Origin: JADJXV01 sp046328995 | GTDB taxonomy: Bacteria > Bacteroidota > Ignavibacteria > Kapaibacteriales > UBA961 | Assembly (NCBI GenBank): GCA_046328995.1 | Contig: JAXLVN010000003.1 | Location: forward strand, 372,001 to 436,000 | Direction of reading: 5' to 3' | DNA: 64,000 bases | In this document: positions 61,629 through 64,000 of the stretch, piece after piece | Layout of the letters: the number at the start of each line of letters is the position of its first letter | Position numbering within the stretch: position 1 is the stretch's first letter | Translations under genes and position numbers: made by a program | The notes under the pieces: generated by a model | Told to the model about the DNA's origin: nothing | Database searches by the model: none | The model's input: only the letters and a program-made list of their open reading frames with translations

Positions 61629-61904
61629 TTAAGATTGTAAATAATTTACATCGAGCCACGAGCCGCCGTTGTAGCATTCGATGCCTTGCTGAGACAGATA
61701 CCGTTGCGCTTGTCCGCTGCGGTTACCCGAAGCACAGCAGAGGACTAACGGTAGGGTAAACTGCTTCAGCTCGTCAACACGCTGCGGTATCTCCTGCAAG
61801 GGGATGTTGATTGAACCAACGACATTGCCGCCCATGAATTCGCCATAGGACCGTACATCGACTACGGTGCCTTTTTTTTCTTTAATGATTTGTTCGAGAG
61901 TCAT
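61629..61904 (-). CDS. Small rhodanese-like protein
   Basis: 91 residues, cytoplasmic. TVVDVRSYGEFMGGNVVGS and active loop CCASGNRS (active C57), the same double-Cys pattern as the neighbouring rhodanese. It opens the redox block on the minus strand; only 11 bases separate it from the next rhodanese gene. Confidence 0.88.
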   Translation of the reverse strand: MTLEQIIKEKKGTVVDVRSYGEFMGGNVVGSINIPLQEIPQRVDELKQFTLPLVLCCASGNRSGQAQRYLSQQGIECYNGGSWLDVNYLQS

Positions 61905-61923
61905 ATGTATTTCTCATAGAATG

Positions 61924-62202
61924 TTATTGAATGCATTGTATTACGTTGGCGGTGAATTTCTCTGAATCGCACTCACCCTTCACTCTGTACGATGATGCTT
62001 CCGGATAGCACACCGATCGAGAGGCGGGGGAGAATTTACGGAATACTTCGCTCTGAGTGCGCGTCGCTGAAAGAGCAAATATCCGAGACTCATCATCGCC
62101 GGTAAATTCGATTGTATATCTCTGTGCTTTGTGTGGTTGCTTTAGGATCAGTAGCTTTTTATAGATGGAGATGGAGTTGGGTTTGATGTAATTTTCGCCC
62201 TT
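61924..62202 (-). other. Open reading stretch without a start codon
   Basis: 92 codons are open between stops at 62203 and 61924, reading like a protein (SIYKKLLILKQPHKAQRYTI, then EFTGDDESRIFALSATRTQS, ending FTANVIQCIQ). No ATG, GTG or TTG lies in its first two thirds. It would precede the rhodanese genes. Either a decayed gene or one with a rare start such as CTG. No function recognised. This is the only content of the 321-base gap 61905-62225. Confidence 0.35.
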
Positions 62203-62225
62203 CTATACCTTGACCTTCGCCGCAC

Positions 62226-63701
62226 CTAGACTGCTTTATACTGAGCCATCATGCCCGATTCTTCATGTTCCAGATTATGGCAATGGTAGAGGAATTTTCC
62301 AGTAAAGCCATCAAATGGAATCAATACACTTACTTTTTCACCCGGCATGCAGAGCACGGTGTCTTTCCAGCCGGCTTCGAGCGGTGAGAGAGCTTCTCTA
62401 CCACCGGTGCGGCTGAGAATCTGAAACAGCACGCCATGGACATGCATCGGGTGCGGTTCTTTGCCATTGGAATTGTCAAAAGTCCATTTCTCCACTGTGC
62501 CGCGGGTGACCGTCACGTCAATACGTTGAGAATCATAGACATTGCCATTGATCGTGTGCTGCATCATTCCCGAGGAACTGTTCATGGAATGCGTGTTCGC
62601 AATGTCAAAACTGCGGGAACTTGTTGCCATGGCTTCTGTTAAAGGAGCAATAGCCGAGAGCGAAGATGGCATCGAGAATGTATCATTTCCGGTAGTGGTA
62701 ATGGTAAATTTCATAATCTTGAATTCCTGCTGACCCTGTGAAGTACCTCCGTCAAAACCCTTGCTTACTAAATAGATCTCCGAGTAGGGAGCTAGTGTGC
62801 TGAAATCGACTATCAGATCCGCACGCTCCCCGGGACCGAGGATCAGAGAACGTACTTCTACCGGCCGTGGGAGTAGTCCGCCATCATTTCCGATCACCGT
62901 AAACTTGGCATTGTTGGAGAGTGCGAGGTTGTAAATCCTTGCATTAGAACCATTAAGCACCCGAACTCGGTACTGCGCCGTGGTTACGTCCTGATACGGC
63001 GCGTAGAGTCCGTTGACGAGGATATACTCTCCCATATAGCCGGTCATTTGTTCCATCATGCTTGGCGCATAGGTAAATCTCCCCGATGCGATACGTTTAT
63101 CCTGAATCACGAGGAAGAGTTCGCGGAGTCCATAGGGTAAATTCAGCGCTGATTCTTCGCTGTCATTGACCACCATGAGTCCTGCCAGCCCCTGAAATAC
63201 CTGTTTTGCTGTGGTGCCTTCGGCATGCGGATGATACCAATACAGACCCGCCCGTTGTGCAATTGTGAATGAATAGGATGTTGATTTTCCCTGACTTATG
63301 CTGTTATCCGGGTGCCCGTCCATAGTGGCCGGCACCTTGAGTCCATGCCAGTGAATATTGGTTGCTTCGCTGAGGGTATTCGACAGGGTAATCGATACAT
63401 TTTGTCCAGATTGCACGCGGATACTCGGTCCCAAAATACTGCCTGCCTGATAGCCAAAGCCGTTAATTGTGCCGAAACCCGGAAGGGGCATGGATACTTC
63501 CTGCGCTGCGAGTGTCATCGAAGAGTTACCGGTAGTCGGCGGCATCGTAAGCGGAGTCGTGAAATTACCCTCGGTTACAGATACCGGATGTCCGGTGGCC
63601 ATGGTATTTTCCGGCATGCATGACGATAGAAAGGGCACTGTGCCGCCGGCCAGGACTCCTGCTGAAGCCAACGATAGTTTAAGAAAGTCTTTGCGATTCA
63701 T
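62226..63701 (-). CDS. Multicopper oxidase
   Basis: 491 residues from the ATG at 63701; the open frame upstream reads through unrelated sequence. N-terminal export signal (MNRKDFLKLSLASAGVLAGG, Tat-like but with RK instead of RR; a Cys follows in LSSC, so a lipoprotein is possible). Copper motifs: HWHG (in TNIHWHG), HPHAEG, HPMHVHG and HCHNLEHEESGMM. The layout fits CueO/CopA-type oxidases that oxidise Cu(I) or phenolic substrates in the periplasm. The DUF2202 gene is 73 bases upstream on the same strand. Confidence 0.9.
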   Translation of the reverse strand: MNRKDFLKLSLASAGVLAGGTVPFLSSCMPENTMATGHPVSVTEGNFTTPLTMPPTTGNSSMTLAAQEVSMPLPGFGTINGFGYQAGSILGPSIRVQSGQNVSITLSNTLSEATNIHWHGLKVPATMDGHPDNSISQGKSTSYSFTIAQRAGLYWYHPHAEGTTAKQVFQGLAGLMVVNDSEESALNLPYGLRELFLVIQDKRIASGRFTYAPSMMEQMTGYMGEYILVNGLYAPYQDVTTAQYRVRVLNGSNARIYNLALSNNAKFTVIGNDGGLLPRPVEVRSLILGPGERADLIVDFSTLAPYSEIYLVSKGFDGGTSQGQQEFKIMKFTITTTGNDTFSMPSSLSAIAPLTEAMATSSRSFDIANTHSMNSSSGMMQHTINGNVYDSQRIDVTVTRGTVEKWTFDNSNGKEPHPMHVHGVLFQILSRTGGREALSPLEAGWKDTVLCMPGEKVSVLIPFDGFTGKFLYHCHNLEHEESGMMAQYKAV

Positions 63702-63774
63702 AGTTGTATGTTTCTTTTCGTCTTCAGAGAGGAACCTCGTCGCACGTCGGACAGTCGTCCATCTGACCGTACAA

Positions 63775-64000
63775 TCACCAGGCGCCGGTCTCTTTGGGAC
63801 TATTGATAATGGTGTCGAATTCCGCTTGTGAGATAAATTGCGCTGTATAGGCGCCGCCGGAGAGTAATAGTTGACTGTAAAATGAACGTAGATGATTCCT
63901 GCTGCCCTTGGTGAGATTTTCGTACACGAACCGTATATCTTGATTATCACTTTTTGCAAGCTGCTTGTGAAGATCAAAAATATCGAGGTCTTCGATAGTC
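63775..64000 (-). CDS. DUF2202 domain protein, 5' end outside window
   Basis: About 74 codons on the minus strand from the window edge to a stop at 63775. They read TIEDLDIFDLHKQLAKSDNQ, then FVYENLTKGSRNHLRSFYSQ and FISQAEFDTIINSPKETGAW. This is the conserved end of DUF2202 proteins, which have a ferritin-like helical fold. Probably in one operon with the multicopper oxidase; both may act in metal or oxidative stress. The start lies beyond the window. Confidence 0.82.
   Translation of the reverse strand, partial: TIEDLDIFDLHKQLAKSDNQDIRFVYENLTKGSRNHLRSFYSQLLLSGGAYTAQFISQAEFDTIINSPKETGAW

Noticed and set aside
1..64000. tRNA or rRNA genes
   Set aside because: None was recognised by eye in the gaps; a covariance-model scan (tRNAscan-SE, Infernal) was not possible here, so small RNAs cannot be excluded.

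Overview
The window looks like a chromosome segment from a Gram-negative member of the Bacteroidota/Chlorobi (FCB) superphylum. The reasons are several genes with type IX secretion (T9SS) sorting tails, a PorV/PorQ-family barrel, a DUF5686/carboxypeptidase-regulatory barrel, a head-GIN (DUF2807) lipoprotein and an MCE protein. It also carries a flagellar filament cluster with a sigma-28-type promoter. T9SS traits together with flagellin fit Ignavibacteria/Kapabacteria-like lineages better than Bacteroidia; this placement is an inference, since there is no rRNA gene in the window.

Left part (1-21,960): the end of a histidine kinase and its response regulator; a methyltransferase; two tandemly duplicated Asp-box propeller proteins with T9SS tails; small hypotheticals and a GNAT acetyltransferase; an AraC-type regulator; LpxH; succinyl-CoA ligase alpha with an unusual basic tail; Ndk; a Nudix hydrolase; two related exported proteins; a DinB-fold protein; a head-GIN lipoprotein; a broken VapBC-like locus; a VF530-type protein and a DbpA-like helicase.

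Accessory island (about 21,960-35,100): the most unusual part. It is AT-rich and full of repeats. Two truncated Rhs-core genes carry different C-terminal toxin-like domains (a HetC/phospholipase-like one and an HExxH zincin-like one), each followed by a probable immunity gene. Around them stand further immunity-like genes. Several are preceded only by the last 15-50 codons of what looks like a lost toxin. The units are separated by copies of a 220-340 bp repeat with long terminal inverted repeats (consensus ends TTTCCCGTCC...GGACGGGAAA). About half the copies contain the same decayed fragment of the Rhs core. One unit lies inverted, and one copy of the repeat has itself been hit by a 308-bp element with an 11-bp inverted repeat and a 7-bp target duplication. 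The layout resembles a store of displaced Rhs toxin/immunity cassettes with a repeat element at nearly every junction.

Right part (35,100-64,000): a transglycosylase-like protein lacking the expected catalytic Glu, an alpha/beta hydrolase, the DUF5686 barrel, a DUF486 membrane protein, an MCE protein and SSB. Then comes the flagellar set (FlgM-like, a chaperone-like protein, FlaG, FliD, FliS, flagellin) next to a SpoIIE-type phosphatase. It is followed by two T9SS-linked envelope proteins, a glycosyltransferase, urocanate hydratase, an ECF sigma factor operon ending in a vWA-OmpA lipoprotein, a CDF-like transporter and a MacAB/LolCD-like ABC exporter. Next is a compact sulfur/redox block (rhodanese-thioredoxin lipoprotein, thioredoxin, OsmC, a small GCC membrane protein, two rhodaneses). 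The window ends with a multicopper oxidase and the end of a DUF2202 gene.
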